In this document: piece after piece, positions 5,854 through 6,134 of the stretch | Numbering within the stretch: the stretch's first letter is position 1 | Layout: the number at the start of each line of letters is the position of its first letter | DNA from: BPIH01 sp042408535 | GTDB lineage: Bacteria; Chloroflexota; Limnocylindria; Limnocylindrales; CSP1-4 | Length of the DNA: 6,134 bases | Direction of reading: 5' to 3' | NCBI GenBank assembly: GCA_042408535.1 | Contig: JBHORA010000067.1 | Span: forward strand, 1 to 6,134 | Position numbers and translations under genes: made by a program | Notes under the pieces: model-generated | What the model saw: the letters and a program-made list of their open reading frames with translations, nothing else | Told to the model about the DNA's origin: nothing | Databases searched by the model: none

Positions 5854-5898
5854 TGCTCGGTGATTCTGTCAGTTCAACTGCTCGGTGATTCTGTCAGT
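5853..5898. repeat. Two 21-bp direct repeats at the end of the insertion sequence
   Basis: CTGCTCGGTGATTCTGTCAGT is present exactly at 5853-5873 and 5878-5898, separated by TCAA (25-nt period). On the - strand it reads ACTGACAGAATCACCGAGCAG. TGACA-x-x-ATC-type words repeated at the termini are what I recall for ISNCY/IS481-like elements, where they probably bind transposase. The inner copy is also coding: it overlaps the last codons of the transposase. Confidence 0.8.
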
Positions 5899-6134
5899 CG
5901 TCGACTCGGGGCGCTCTTGAGGAGGCCGCGCCGCCAGGGATGATCGGCCGGGGGCGGATAGCCGGGTCGGGTCGCTCCTCCCGCTGCCGCCGGCGGACCG
6001 TCGGGGCTGAGGACCTGGACCTCCCGGAGCCGGGCTGGTTCGGGTGGGGCGGGGATGGCAAGGAGGGGCCGGCCCTCGAACCGGACGACGAGCTGGCCCT
6101 CAAGATGGAGCTCGACCTCGACCCTTCGCCCAGC
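5874..6134 (-). CDS. Transposase C-terminus, partial (ISNCY/IS481-like)
   Basis: Reading the - strand from the window edge gives 86 in-frame codons and a TGA stop (5876-5874), with no start inside the window. The peptide opens GRRVEVELHLEGQLVVRFEG, then RPLLAIPAPPEPARLREV, a Gly/Ala/Pro-rich link, and YPPPADHPWRR near residues 59-69. The VEV-x-LHLEG-xLVVRFEGRPL strand pattern and the PPADHPWRR tail match my memory of the C-terminal end of DDE transposases annotated as ISNCY or IS481-like (rve integrase core). The catalytic DDE residues would lie upstream, outside the window, so activity cannot be judged. The last seven residues (LTESPSS) are encoded by the inner terminal repeat. An alternative - strand frame at 5894-6103 has an ATG but no family resemblance. 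Confidence 0.72.
   Translation of the reverse strand, partial: AGRRVEVELHLEGQLVVRFEGRPLLAIPAPPEPARLREVQVLSPDGPPAAAGGATRPGYPPPADHPWRRGLLKSAPSRRLTESPSS

Larger units (their letters stand above)
5853..6134 (-). mobile_element. 3' end of an insertion sequence (ISNCY/IS481-like), cut by the window edge
   Basis: This comprises the C-terminal part of a transposase gene on the - strand and the repeated terminus that follows it. The exact outer boundary is not defined: no target-site duplication can be recognised with only one end present, and the element may extend a little past 5853 to the hairpin at 5836. The remainder, with the catalytic domain and the other terminus, lies beyond 6134. Confidence 0.7.

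Noticed and set aside
5894..6103. ATG-started 69-residue frame on the - strand
   Set aside because: It is out of frame with the transposase tail, which has recognisable family motifs and continues to the window edge.

Overview
The window is very GC-rich DNA (judged by eye, not computed) with strong G/C bias at third codon positions. It comes from a free-living bacterium. The double zinc-ribbon protein, the HTH-nuclease fusion family and the overall style suggest Chloroflexota or a similar high-GC soil or groundwater lineage. That placement is inference and is not proven by any single marker. The right edge cuts through an insertion sequence.

Layout, left to right. A small double zinc-ribbon protein (110-439, +) is followed by a near-perfect terminator hairpin (493-522). 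After a leader with a weak promoter candidate and a 15-bp palindrome comes a three-gene cluster on the + strand: dihydrolipoyl dehydrogenase E3 (752-2194), then the alpha (2271-3332) and beta (3343-4326) subunits of a 2-oxo acid dehydrogenase E1. Motifs favour the branched-chain type. A 300-nt gap with short repeats leads to a gene for an HTH (XRE-like) domain fused to a PD-(D/E)XK nuclease-fold domain (4627-5403, +). From 5404 to about 5852 there is no convincing gene. That stretch holds two copies of a 34-bp repeat, a 16-bp tandem repeat and hairpins. The last ~280 nt, on the - strand, are the 3' end of an insertion sequence: the C-terminal 86 codons of a transposase and two 21-bp direct repeats at its terminus.

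How the genes work together. E1 alpha and beta form a thiamine-diphosphate-dependent 2-oxo acid decarboxylase that acylates the lipoyl group of an E2 acyltransferase. E3 reoxidises the dihydrolipoyl group with FAD and NAD+. The three genes are co-directional with short gaps, and the E1 beta ribosome-binding site overlaps the E1 alpha stop codon, so they probably form one operon. No E2 gene is present, so it must lie to the left of the window, elsewhere on the chromosome, or be shared with another complex. All three genes begin with Met-Ala-Val and have clear Shine-Dalgarno sequences.

Most of the window is ordinary central metabolism. The least ordinary parts are the HTH-nuclease fusion, the IS end whose terminal repeat doubles as coding sequence, the 34-bp repeat pair, and the absence of E2. 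I found no evidence for a new multi-gene system.
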